Positions 33,850 to 42,512 of a stretch of 64,000 nt of DNA are shown piece by piece (position 1 is the first letter of the stretch; each line of letters begins with the position of its first letter). The stretch lies in assembly GCA_964645045.1 (NCBI GenBank), contig CAZXYZ010000013.1, positions 62,001-126,000 on the forward strand. The letters run 5' to 3'. The notes beneath the pieces were generated by a model. The model did no database searches. It was not told the DNA's origin and worked only from the letters and a program-made list of their open reading frames with translations. Source of the stretch: Anammoximicrobium sp964645045 (GTDB lineage Bacteria > Planctomycetota > Planctomycetia > Pirellulales > Pirellulaceae). A program made the position numbers and the translations under genes.

Positions 33850-34280
33850 CGTCTCGCTCCTTGGTTTCCGTTGGCATGGCTGAAAGGGGGGCTGGTGTCG
33901 CCGCGCAGGCCGAGCCTTTCGCGTCAGCCGCCCTGCCTGCGTGCGCTCTACCAGCAAACGCGGGTGGATTTCGACCAGCCTTCGAGGAAACGCGCCAGAG
34001 GTGCCGTGCCGCTCATCCCGAAGACTGGTCGACGGCCTCCTCGGCTCTGCCCGCGCAATATGTCGCTGGCGTCTCCGCCGTCGATATCGTATCGGTCAGG
34101 CGGGGCACCTGCCAGGGTGCAGACGCCCGATATGCAGACGGCATGACATGCAGGCGGCATGACAGTGCAGTCTGCAAACGCTGCAATCGGGTGCCCGTTG
34201 ACTCGCCAACCGCCCAGTCGACGTTGTCCGTTCGCCGCGTGGCTCTTTTTCTTTCGAAGGATGATAGTATGAAATCGTAA
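33850..34280. other. Gap without a supported gene
   Basis: About 430 bases. Open frames on both strands (33825-34280 on +, 33948-34649 on -) lack ribosome sites and known motifs. The part near 33850-33900 holds the promoter region of the minus-strand operon. GC falls toward 34250, near the YjbQ remnant. Confidence 0.4.
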
Positions 34281-34386
34281 TGTGAATGCTTGACCTTCAA
34301 CGTCCCGGCACGCATGGACTTTGTCAACATCACACCCGAGGTCGAAGCGGCGGTCGCCAAGAGCGGTATGCGTGAAGGATCCGTAC
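34281..34386 (+). pseudogene. 5' remnant of a YjbQ-family gene
   Basis: The frame reads ECLTFNVPARMDFVNITPEV then EAAVAKSGMREGSVHF and departs from the family. This matches the N-terminal 35 residues of YjbQ (UPF0047), whose start is typically LTF.....R.....IT..V...V..SG...G. The family has about 135-140 residues and has secondary thiamine-phosphate synthase activity. The in-frame start is lost (a TAA stands at 34278-34280), and about 100 C-terminal residues are missing. Confidence 0.7.
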
Positions 34387-34432
34387 ACTTTCCGTCTAAG
34401 CTCAGTTCGAGAAATAACTGTCTGGTTTCTCC

Positions 34433-34492
34433 GTGGCGTAAGCTTCCAGCTTGCGTGAAATAATGGCATCGCAAGCTGGAAGCTTACGCCAC
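34433..34492. repeat. Inverted repeat, repeat family D (60 bp)
   Basis: Arms of about 22 bases, starting GTGGCGTAAGCTTCCAGCTT and ending AAGCTGGAAGCTTACGCCAC, are exact reverse complements around a loop of about 15 bases. It follows the YjbQ remnant. The core GCTTCCAG...CTGGAAGC also makes the arms of the element at 57052-57146. Confidence 0.88.
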
Positions 34493-34639
34493 TTGTTTCT
34501 CGAACGGTGCTAACCGGCACCCCTTCGATTCTTGGTGGCCATACCCGTTCCGGCGACCGAAATGGTATAATTAACCCAGATGCGTGGACGAGGGGCGACG
34601 AGCAAGAGTCCCATCCGCACACTTGCGAGCGAGGTAAAC

Positions 34640-34900
34640 ATGGCCACAATCACGATCGAATTCCCGGCCACGGTAATTCAAGAACTGGCGCCAACGTCCG
34701 GAGAGATCTCCAAACGCGTGCTGGAGGCGGTCGTCCTGGAAGGTCATCGGACCGAACGGTACACCCGTGGAGAGGTAGCTAAGCTTTTGGGACTTAGTTG
34801 GCACGAGACGGAAGATTTTCTCGCCGAACATGGAGTTCCCTACCACTACACGTTTGAAGACCTGGACGAGGATCGCCAGACTCTAAATCGAGTTCTTTGA
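34640..34900 (+). CDS. UPF0175-family antitoxin
   Basis: An 86-residue protein of the UPF0175 family: ITIEFPATVIQELAPTSGEI, then RYTRGEVAKLLGLSWHETED and FLAEHGVPYHYTFEDLDED. The central helix-turn-helix-like part and the acidic tail are typical. GAGGT about 6 bases before ATG 34640 supports the start. UPF0175 genes normally precede a DUF3368 PIN-like toxin gene. Here the toxin gene follows after 5 bases but is broken (34906-35131), so this antitoxin has lost its target. Confidence 0.9.
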   Translation: MATITIEFPATVIQELAPTSGEISKRVLEAVVLEGHRTERYTRGEVAKLLGLSWHETEDFLAEHGVPYHYTFEDLDEDRQTLNRVL

Positions 34901-34905
34901 CCCCC

Positions 34906-35131
34906 GTGACGATTGTCATCTCCGATACCAGTCCGCGAAATTACATTTCGGCGAACGCGGGGCGATTTCCCTGGCGCTCGAATTGCGAGCCGATTTGGTG
35001 CTGATTGACGAGCGTGCTGGACGACGGGTGGCGAAAGAACTCGGACTCAACGTGGTGGGGACACTGACACCCAGGCCAAAATTCGGTGTTTCCGGCCCAG
35101 GCTCGCGACTTCGATGTTGCACATTTTCATG
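34906..35131 (+). pseudogene. DUF3368 (PIN-like) toxin gene with internal deletion
   Basis: GTG 34906 opens with VTIVISDTSP, the invariant start of DUF3368 toxins (ISDTSPL.NL, with the catalytic Asp). Within a few codons the sequence jumps to another frame: HFGERGAISLALELRADLVL and IDERAGRRVAKELGLNVVGT, which is the conserved C-terminal half of the same family (GE..AI.LA.E..A..LLIDE..GR..A...G....GT). About 90 central residues are absent and the frame is changed, so no working toxin can be made. Confidence 0.85.
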
Positions 35132-35611
35132 ATCCCCATCCGGCCCCGTGCCGGTGGATACTGGTTTCGCAACTAGGCGGCGTCCGCGCCCTGGTACGCC
35201 CGTTCCGCCCCCGCCGCTCCACCGCCGCCGTGGCGGCGGTGGAACGGGCGGAGTTTCTCGGGCTTTCGCGTAGTTGTCAAACCGGATTCCACCGACGCGG
35301 GGTCGGTGGGGTGGCCGACAGGACAGAAACACGCGACTTCCAAGGCTCGCGACGGTCGTATCCTCCACATCCCTGAGCCGGATAAATCAGGCGAGGTTCT
35401 TGGCCCCCACAATTTCCCAAGGAAATCGCCTGCCGCCATTCTTCTGGTGACCTTCCTCTCCCCCGGCAAATCTCGTTGGTCGGGTGATTGTTACGCATTT
35501 GGGTACACTGAATATCCCCAATCGGTTACCCGCCAAGGCGCAGGGACGTTCACTGTCGAGCAAGATGAACGAATTGTTGTCGCGGCCCGTGGCCACAAAA
35601 GGAGCGGGATC
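35132..35611. other. Gap with a GC-rich hairpin upstream of the dockerin protein
   Basis: About 480 bases without a supported gene. A frame open from 35306 joins the next gene but its upstream part has no family signal. The GC-rich hairpin at 35200-35253 is the main structure. The AT-richer part at 35480-35550 is the best candidate for a promoter of the large extracellular protein gene. Confidence 0.4.
35200..35253. repeat. GC-rich inverted repeat, repeat family I
   Basis: CGTTCCGCCC at the left pairs with GGGCGGA-type sequence at the right, and the centre CCACCGCCGCCGTGGCGGCG then GTGG is a near-perfect palindrome. A very similar CCGCCACCGCC/GGCGGTGGCGG core is at 39584-39639. Confidence 0.75.
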
Positions 35612-38600
35612 ATGCCGGAACTGGCCTCGCGTCGCAATCGGATGAAGCAGCGTTTCTCGCGGACCCGCGGAGCAAGCCGCGACAGTCGCCACCGGATCAA
35701 GCGTTTTCGCCGCCTGCTGTGCGAGGTGCTCGAAGATCGGCGGTTGTTGTCGGGATCGGCGCCGGAGATCGAGCTGTTCAACACGTCGCCAGCCCTGTTT
35801 GTCGAGAATCAAGGCCAGTGGAGCGATGCGTCGGTGCGGTTCATGCACCAAGGCGATGGCGCCAATGTGGCCATGACCGACACCGGCCCGGTGTTCCAGT
35901 TGTTTCGGCGCGAGGCGACTGATGCGACGGCACGGGTACAGGCGGAGCCGCTGGGGCGCGGGCCCGACACCGAGGAATACGTGACTCAGACCTTGCAGTT
36001 CTCGGCCAACTTCGTGGGTGCTAACCAGGTGGAGCCGGTCGGGTTGGACCGGTCGGACGCCGTGTTCAATTATTTTATCGGGGAACAAGCGAACTGGCAC
36101 TCGGAGGTTCCGGGGTACGAACTGGTCGCGTACGAGGGACTGTACGACGGGATCGAACTTCGCACCCGGGGCCAACGGAGCCATCTGAAGTACGAGTTCC
36201 ACGTCGCGCCCGGAGCCGATTACCGCCGGGTTCAGATCCAATACGACGGGATTGAGAGATTGGCCATCGGCGAAGACGGTTCGCTGCGTGTGAACCCCGG
36301 ATCGGGTTGGGGCGAATTGGTGGACGATGCGCCGTATATTTACCAAACGATTGACGGGCAGCAGATGGAAGTAGCCGGAGAGTTCTCGCTGTTGAACCGT
36401 GACACGTATGCATTTCGAATCACGGGCGATTACGATCCTGCACGAGAACTGATTATCGATCCGGAGTTGAGTTGGTCGACCTAACTGGGCGGAAACTCTA
36501 TCGACTACGGGGCCGGCATTGCGGTGGATTCCGCCGGTAACGTTCTGGTGACCGGGCGCACCGACTCTGCCGGCCGGACGTCGGGCGGGTTTGACTCGAG
36601 CTTCAACGGTGGCGAGGATGCCTTCGTGGCAAAGATCAGCGGCCTCGGGGAAATCCAGGATGCCCTTGAGCGTCAGATGCAGCAGATTTCGCCCCTGACG
36701 TTCGACGGAATTGACGACGATCTGACGCTCACCTTGGGGTACGTCGGTTTAGGTCGACAGGTCACAGTGTGGGTTGGGCAGACGGGGAATGATCTCCGTT
36801 CCGTCGCGATATTTACCAAAACGACCGATGCCTTAGTCTGGGAACTCTCCGTCGATATCCGTAATGCGAATGTACCCTTGGCGCAATACGTGGCCGTCAC
36901 AAGCAGCCAATTGGTCACCATTCTTTCCGCCGTAGGGCTGTATCCGAACATTAGTGACTGGGATGGTTATTCTTCGTACCCGAGCCTGGCCACGACGCTG
37001 CCCTTGTTGCCAACGGGCGACTACACGTCGGTGGCTCTTCCAAGGGATCCGATCCTGATCGCAGTCCCAGCGTCCTCGATCCCGTCGATGCGTGGAAGTC
37101 ATCTGCGAATGGAATCCGAGCGGGAGAAGCACTTGCCAATCGTCTGCTGGCAATCGTTGGCAATGATTTGCACCCGGAAAACATGATGCTCATTGGGCAC
37201 AGCAACGGCGCCGGCTTCATGGCGTCGATGGCCCTGGCGTGGAAGAAGGCTGGCAAGACGGTGAAGGAACTGACCGCCCTGGATGCCCCCGCGCAAACGT
37301 TGGCGTGGCCGGAAGTCTATTCGGCAGCAGCGGCAGGAATTCCAACTTCAAACTACTACATGCTGCTGAATCAAGGTGGCTCCGGTCAACGAATGTTTAT
37401 TCCCGGACAGGAGAAGCTCTTCAATTTCCGCCTGAACAGCACCGCCAGTATCCTGGATCTCGTGTTGGCTGTTGGACACTCGACGGTCCCACTGCGTTAT
37501 GCGAAAACGGCTGACAAGGAGACCAATCTGCTTCCTTGGGGCTTTCGGGAATCGGCCTTTCCCGATGGGGAGTCGCGTTTCGATTACTGCCAGTTCTGGG
37601 CGGAAACGGATATTCCCGGCTACTTTCTACCGGATGTTTTGACAGCCACTGTCGATAACGTGGTGGAAGCGACGCAGACCGCCTGGGACGCGTACAAAAG
37701 CGTCTCGCGGTCGATCTGGGATGCTGAAGTTCGAGTCGCCAACGAGGTAACGCAAGCGGTGAAGGGGTTGAGTTCCAGGCTAGTGACATGGGCCGATAAT
37801 CTGGCGCTCCGTTTCAAAGCGGAAAGTCCCGCGTTGGCTTCCGTCGATGTGAACATTCCCGTCGACGCCGACCTGCTGGAATTCAAGCTTTCGGTCCTGA
37901 ATCCCGGCAATAGCGATCATTTGCTGGTTGCCATCGGCAATGACGTTCTCCAGGAAATCGATCTGGCGGACGTGCAGTTGGCGGGCGGGCCTGAAAGCCC
38001 AACTGTGGATGAAACAGTATGCCGGACAAACGACGACGGTGACTTTCTATATGCCATCGGAGGAGTCGAGTACGGCCGAGTTCCTGATCTCCGATGTCCA
38101 GTTCGTCGATGTGAACTTGCCACCGGTGGCAACCATCGATTCAGGCACCGTTGCCGTTGGCGATTCCACCGCCACGTTTTCCGTCACGTACACGGACCCA
38201 GATGACACGGTGCGGAGTTCAACGATCGATGGCAACGACATCCTCGTGACCGGCCCCAACGGGTTCAGTCAGTATGCCGCCCGGGTCAGCACGGATCCGA
38301 GCACGGATGGTTCGTCGCTAACGGCCACTTATCAGATCAGCGCTCCCGGCGGGGCTTGGACGCTGAACGACACGGGAACCTACACGGCCACGATGCAGGC
38401 CGACCAAGTGAGCGACAGTAACGGGAGGTTCGTCGCTGCGGGCGTGCTCAGGCTATTTGATATTATGCCCCAGCCCACAGTCATCATCGACCAAGCAGTC
38501 GCACAAGCGGATCCAACAAACGATTCGCCGATCAATTCTACGATGGTCTTCAGCAAGGCGGTGACGGACTTCGCCACCGACGACGTGACGCTCAGTGGCA

Positions 38601-39373
38601 CGGCAGGGGCCACCACGGCGATTGTGACCGGCAGCGGCACGACGTACAACGTGGCGGTCAGCGGCATGGCACGTCGGGGCACCGTCTCGGCCGTAATCGC
38701 TGCAGGGGCGGCTGTCGATGCGGCGGGGAACGCCAATGTCGCCTCGATCAGCACCAACAACGAAGTCGTTTTCACCCCCTGGCACAACACGGCTGCTGCG
38801 TATGACGTCGACGGGGACGGGAGCGTGGCGTCGTCGGACGTCTTGTGCATCATCAACCACCTCAACAGCGGCACCGGCGATGCTTCGTTGCCAACGCATC
38901 CTGCTGGAACGCACCCTTTCTATGATGTCAACGATGACAACATCTGCACGCCGTTGGACGTGCTGGAGGTCATCAACTACATCAACAGCCATCCCTCCGG
39001 TTCCAGCCAGGGGGAGACGGCTGCGCCGACGGCGGAAGTCGCCGCGCTGCCAAGCCTAGTCGGAACGCCATTTGGTGCCGCAGTCCCGATGCTTTCGGCC
39101 ACAGACGAACTCCGGTCTCCAGTGGCGTCGGCGGACTCGGCAATGGACTCCCGGCTTCTTCCGGCGTGGACGCAAGCCACATCGCCGCCAATGACGGTCC
39201 GTTTCCCGCACGTCCCGGTGCCATCAGCGACGGATCTACATTCAAGGGCCTTGCTCGATGACGACTGCCTGGTCGACCTGGAAGGCATCTTGGAGGAGAT
39301 CACACCGGCGATTGCCGAAAGATACGGTGCCTCCTCTCGTCCATTTTCGAATCTGGCAATCCGCGAAGGCTAA
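35612..39373 (+). pseudogene. Large extracellular protein (LEDRRLLS leader, SBBP repeat, hydrolase-like domain, dockerin end) with stop and frameshifts
   Basis: ATG 35612 opens an Arg-rich N-terminus with the planctomycete leader LCEVLEDRRLLSGSAPEIE. An N-terminal domain (FVENQGQWSDASVRFMHQGD ... DGIELRTRGQRSHLKYEFHV) runs to an SBBP beta-propeller repeat, where LSWST is followed by a TAA (36482-36484) in place of the usual Tyr and then LGGNSIDYGAGIAVDSAGNV. After about 37000 the coding frame changes; it encodes MMLIGHSNGAGFMASMALAW, whose GHSNG is the nucleophile elbow of an alpha/beta hydrolase. At about 37985 the frame changes back to give FLISDVQFVDVNLPPVATID, an Ig/cadherin-like part, and a type I dockerin-like pair (YDVDGDGSVASSDVLCIINH and YDVNDDNICTPLDVLEVINY). 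The two shifts cancel, since the total is exactly 1254 codons. Either a degrading gene or sequence errors. Confidence 0.78.
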
Positions 39374-39448
39374 CATCCAAAAAATAGCGACCCGCGAAAA
39401 TGCGAGAACAACTGCTGTGGAGGAACACTAATCCTCGCTAATCGGCAC

Positions 39449-39766
39449 TAATTGGACAGCACCAGTTTCGCGATTCCGGCGAGCTGCAAGTCTCTGGATA
39501 GGTGCAAGTTAGGCCACCGCCGAGCTTGTCTCGGGGGAGCCCGTGATTCTGCACCAGGTACGCCAATCCAATACCCCTCCTCTTCCTTCCCTGCCGCCGC
39601 CACCGCCGCGAAGCGGCGGTGGCGGCGGCAGGGAAGGAAAAGGCTTTCTCCGGCCGGTCGTAGTGCAGAATCATCGCTCCGCCGACGCAAGGTCGGTGGT
39701 GGCGGAAGTGCTTATGCTTTCGCATGTTACATCGCTCCCGCCACACAACGTGGCGCTGTCCAACTA
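39449..39766. repeat. MITE-like element of about 318 bp with terminal inverted repeats and a long central hairpin
   Basis: The ends TAATTGGACAGCACCA (39449-39464) and TGGCGCTGTCCAACTA (39751-39766) are inverted repeats with 14 of 16 bases matching. Inside, GTGATTCTGCAC and GTGCAGAATCAT pair, and the centre TTCCTTCCCTGCCGCCGCCA (from 39584) has an exact 26-base reverse complement ending at 39639. There is no gene inside; several Arg/Pro-rich frames are by-products of GC bias. The nested symmetry suggests a non-autonomous mobile element. Confidence 0.6.
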
Positions 39767-39896
39767 AGAACACGGCTCGGGGCGCCCGGCCGCTGTCGGG
39801 GCGCAGGGCTACCCGCTCCACGCACGCGCCGCTCGCGAAACGGTTCGGGCGGCACAGGGCTACCTGGTGAAGTCCGTTGGCCCCGGCATGCGCAGG
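39767..39896. other. Short gap at the end of the VWA gene
   Basis: About 130 bases between the repeat element and the stop of the minus-strand VWA gene. Nothing supportable is seen. Confidence 0.4.
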
Positions 39897-42437
39897 TCAG
39901 AACCGCAGCCTCCGCAGAGCGACGTCGGCGACAAACAACAGGAGGGCGGCCAGCAGCAGCCACGTCCAGAACCGAGCGACGCGGGGGACGGTTCGGCCGT
40001 CGGGGGCGAAGACCGAGGCCGGCTCGGGGCGGAAGAAGCCGCCCGTGGCCTCGGCGACGCGGCGCAGCAGATCTTCGTTCGTGGCCTGCAGGCGGAGTTC
40101 TTCCGGATAGTCGATGAATACGGTCTGCGTTGCGGCCAGCGATGGGTCGCTGCTGCCGGGGCCGGTCACACGGATTTCGTACTCGGCTGGGATCGGTGCT
40201 TGGGCCGTACACGTGGCGGCGTAGCGTCCCGGTGCGACGGGCTCGAGGGACAACGTTTGGGGCTCGCCGCGCGGTCCGGCGACGGTCGCGGTCAGCTTCG
40301 CGTCGGTGGCATAACGGCCGTCGGCCGCGGTCAGGTTGGCGGTCACCACGATGGACTCGCCGGAGCAGCGTGCCGACATGTTCAGCGGGCTGGGCTGCGG
40401 CTGCCGCGCGACGTGGCGGACCAGACGTTTCCAGAAGGCTCCGTAGCCCGGCCAGGACTTCCAGCGGGCGGTCCACGGACCCTTGACGTCAGAGGTAAAG
40501 GCGAGCGTCACACCCGCTCCATACCGTCCCCAACACAACAGCGGATGGCCGGCCACGGCGAACAACAGCGGCTCGGCGTCCGGCTTGGGATTGGTCCTGG
40601 CGTAGCCCAGCAACGGCGGAGCCGACGCGACGTCCAAGCCCGGCAGCGTCCGCAGGGCGAACGGGCGGAATTCGCGATAACCTTCGTCCGCGGCGGCCAC
40701 TTTCGTTTCCTGCACCAGGATCCGCGGCACGTCGGACGGGTCGTCGCAATGATTGTGACGGCCGCCGGCGATGGTCGCCATCTCTTTCAGCAGGTCTTGC
40801 TCGGCGCCCTTGCTGATCGAGACGGTCGACAGCGTGATGCCGCCGGCGGCCATGCGCTGGGCGATCTCGCGGTAGTCGCCCGGCGCGGGAACGCCGTCGG
40901 TCAGCAGGATGATATGCCGCCGGTCGGCGGCGGTCTGCTCCAGCGCCAGCACGGCCCGCACAACGCCTCCGTACATGTTGGTCTGGCCGTAGGGTGTCAG
41001 TGTGTCGATCCGCTTGAGCAATTCACCTTTGTCCGCCACGGGGGCGAGGTTCGCGATCCATTCGGCGTCATCCGAAAAAGCAACGACGCCCGCCTTGTCA
41101 TACGCTTCCAATACGCGAACCGACTGCTTGGCCGCCTCTTTGGCCAAACCCAGGCGATTGTCTTCCTCCATCGATTGCGAACGGTCGATGACCAGGACCA
41201 TCGCCAAGACGGTCTTCTCCGCTTCTTCCGTCGCCGCAGCGGCTGTGACTGGCAAGAGACGTTCCAGCGGCGTGTCGCGAAGAGCCGTCTCGCCGAACGT
41301 CCGCTCGCCGCCCAACACGATCAGGCCGCCGCCCTGGACTCGAACGTAATCGTCGATGGCCTGAAGCTGGCCGGCGTTCAAGTCCTTGGAGGGCACGTCG
41401 GACAGGACGAGCAGGTCAAAGGCGTCCAGCGCCGCTGCATTGGCCGCCAGTTCCGCGGGCGGCTGGGCCGTCACATCGAATCCCTGCGACGCCAACACAT
41501 CGCGGAACGCTCCGGTGGTGGCAGGCTCCGCGTCGGCCAGCAGAACCCGCAGCCGCCGGCTGGCAACCACTCGCGCGCGGCGCTGGTTGTTCTCGGCGAT
41601 CGTATCTTGTTTGGCGGCGACCCGCGCCGTAAACGTGGCGGCCGGCACGACGGCGGCGGCCACCCCCGCGCCCAGCGGCGTTTGCAGGCGGATCCGGTTC
41701 TCGCCGGGCTGGAGCGCCACGTCCGAGCGTGCGGCGAGGTCTCCGTCGCGGAGCAGTTCCACCGTACCGGTCGTTTCCACGTTCGCCTGAATGACGACTT
41801 CCCACGGCACGTCGCCGCCCGGAGCGACCTCGGCCGGCGCGAGCAAGTCCGTCAGGCAGACTTCCGGACCGGCAAACGCCGGCAGCGGCACGACCGCGAC
41901 GGGGACGCCGACGCCGAGTGCGGCACGAGCCAAATCGCCGCCGGTCTCGTTGCCGTCGGTCAGCAGGACGACGTGAGGCACGAAATCCGCCGGGATCGTC
42001 GCTGCGGCCAACTGCAGCGCCGCCGCCGGATCGCTGGAATTGACGTCAAGTGTTTCGGCGGTGAACTGCGGCTCCGCCGTCGCGGCTCCGGGCTTGTCGG
42101 CAAAGGCGATGAACGCCGCATGGTGGCCGCCTTGCTGCTGCAGGGCAGATTGGATGAACTGCTCCGCCGCCTGCCGACCGCCGCCGGCGACGCTGCGGCT
42201 GACATCGGTCGCGAACACCACGAACCGCTGCTCGCTGGGGCCGCGGCGCGCGAGGCAGGCAAAGGCCAGGACCGCCAGCGTGAGGATCAGCAGCCGGCAG
42301 GTCAGGCTCGCGGCACGCCGCCACATCGGGGCCGAGGTCCGGCTGCGGACCGCAAAGTACACGATCACCGGCGCGATCGCCAGCCAGATCAGACGCAGCG
42401 GATGCTCGAATTCGAGGGCAGCCAGCAAAGGATACAT
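39897..42437 (-). CDS. Membrane-anchored VWA / glutamine-amidotransferase-like protein
   Basis: An 846-residue protein. Two membrane helices near the N-terminus (IWLAIAPVIVYFAV; LTCRLLILTLAVLAFACLAR) precede a first VWA-like domain (FVVFATDVSRSVAGGG), then a beta-sandwich, a GATase1-like fold (LRVLLADAEPATTGAFRDVL, FDLLVLSDVPSKDL, GGGLIVLGGERTF) with a second, canonical VWA domain (MVLVIDRSQSMEEDNRLGLA, MIDAS D-x-S-x-S). A final helix lies at the C-terminus (TWLLLAALLLFVADVAL). It is the last gene of the minus-strand MoxR operon. Proteins of this kind are widely paired with MoxR ATPases and may help fold or load metal into exported complexes, or respond to stress. Confidence 0.9.
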   Translation of the reverse strand: MYPLLAALEFEHPLRLIWLAIAPVIVYFAVRSRTSAPMWRRAASLTCRLLILTLAVLAFACLARRGPSEQRFVVFATDVSRSVAGGGRQAAEQFIQSALQQQGGHHAAFIAFADKPGAATAEPQFTAETLDVNSSDPAAALQLAAATIPADFVPHVVLLTDGNETGGDLARAALGVGVPVAVVPLPAFAGPEVCLTDLLAPAEVAPGGDVPWEVVIQANVETTGTVELLRDGDLAARSDVALQPGENRIRLQTPLGAGVAAAVVPAATFTARVAAKQDTIAENNQRRARVVASRRLRVLLADAEPATTGAFRDVLASQGFDVTAQPPAELAANAAALDAFDLLVLSDVPSKDLNAGQLQAIDDYVRVQGGGLIVLGGERTFGETALRDTPLERLLPVTAAAATEEAEKTVLAMVLVIDRSQSMEEDNRLGLAKEAAKQSVRVLEAYDKAGVVAFSDDAEWIANLAPVADKGELLKRIDTLTPYGQTNMYGGVVRAVLALEQTAADRRHIILLTDGVPAPGDYREIAQRMAAGGITLSTVSISKGAEQDLLKEMATIAGGRHNHCDDPSDVPRILVQETKVAAADEGYREFRPFALRTLPGLDVASAPPLLGYARTNPKPDAEPLLFAVAGHPLLCWGRYGAGVTLAFTSDVKGPWTARWKSWPGYGAFWKRLVRHVARQPQPSPLNMSARCSGESIVVTANLTAADGRYATDAKLTATVAGPRGEPQTLSLEPVAPGRYAATCTAQAPIPAEYEIRVTGPGSSDPSLAATQTVFIDYPEELRLQATNEDLLRRVAEATGGFFRPEPASVFAPDGRTVPRVARFWTWLLLAALLLFVADVALRRLRF

Positions 42438-42478
42438 AAGCGATCTATCAAACGAGGCGCTCTTGCGTCGCGGCGGAA

Positions 42479-42508
42479 CCAAAGCGGCGACAAGTCGCCG
42501 CACTCCAA
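42479..42508. repeat. Short hairpin repeat, family E, between two operon genes
   Basis: AAAGCGGCGACAAGTCGCCG then CACTCCA forms a tight hairpin (GCGGCGAC/GTCGCCGC with AA loop). The reverse complement of the same 26-base unit is at 47907-47936, which makes it a dispersed element. It lies in the gap between the two VWA-type genes. Confidence 0.85.
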
Positions 42509-42512
42509 GACG

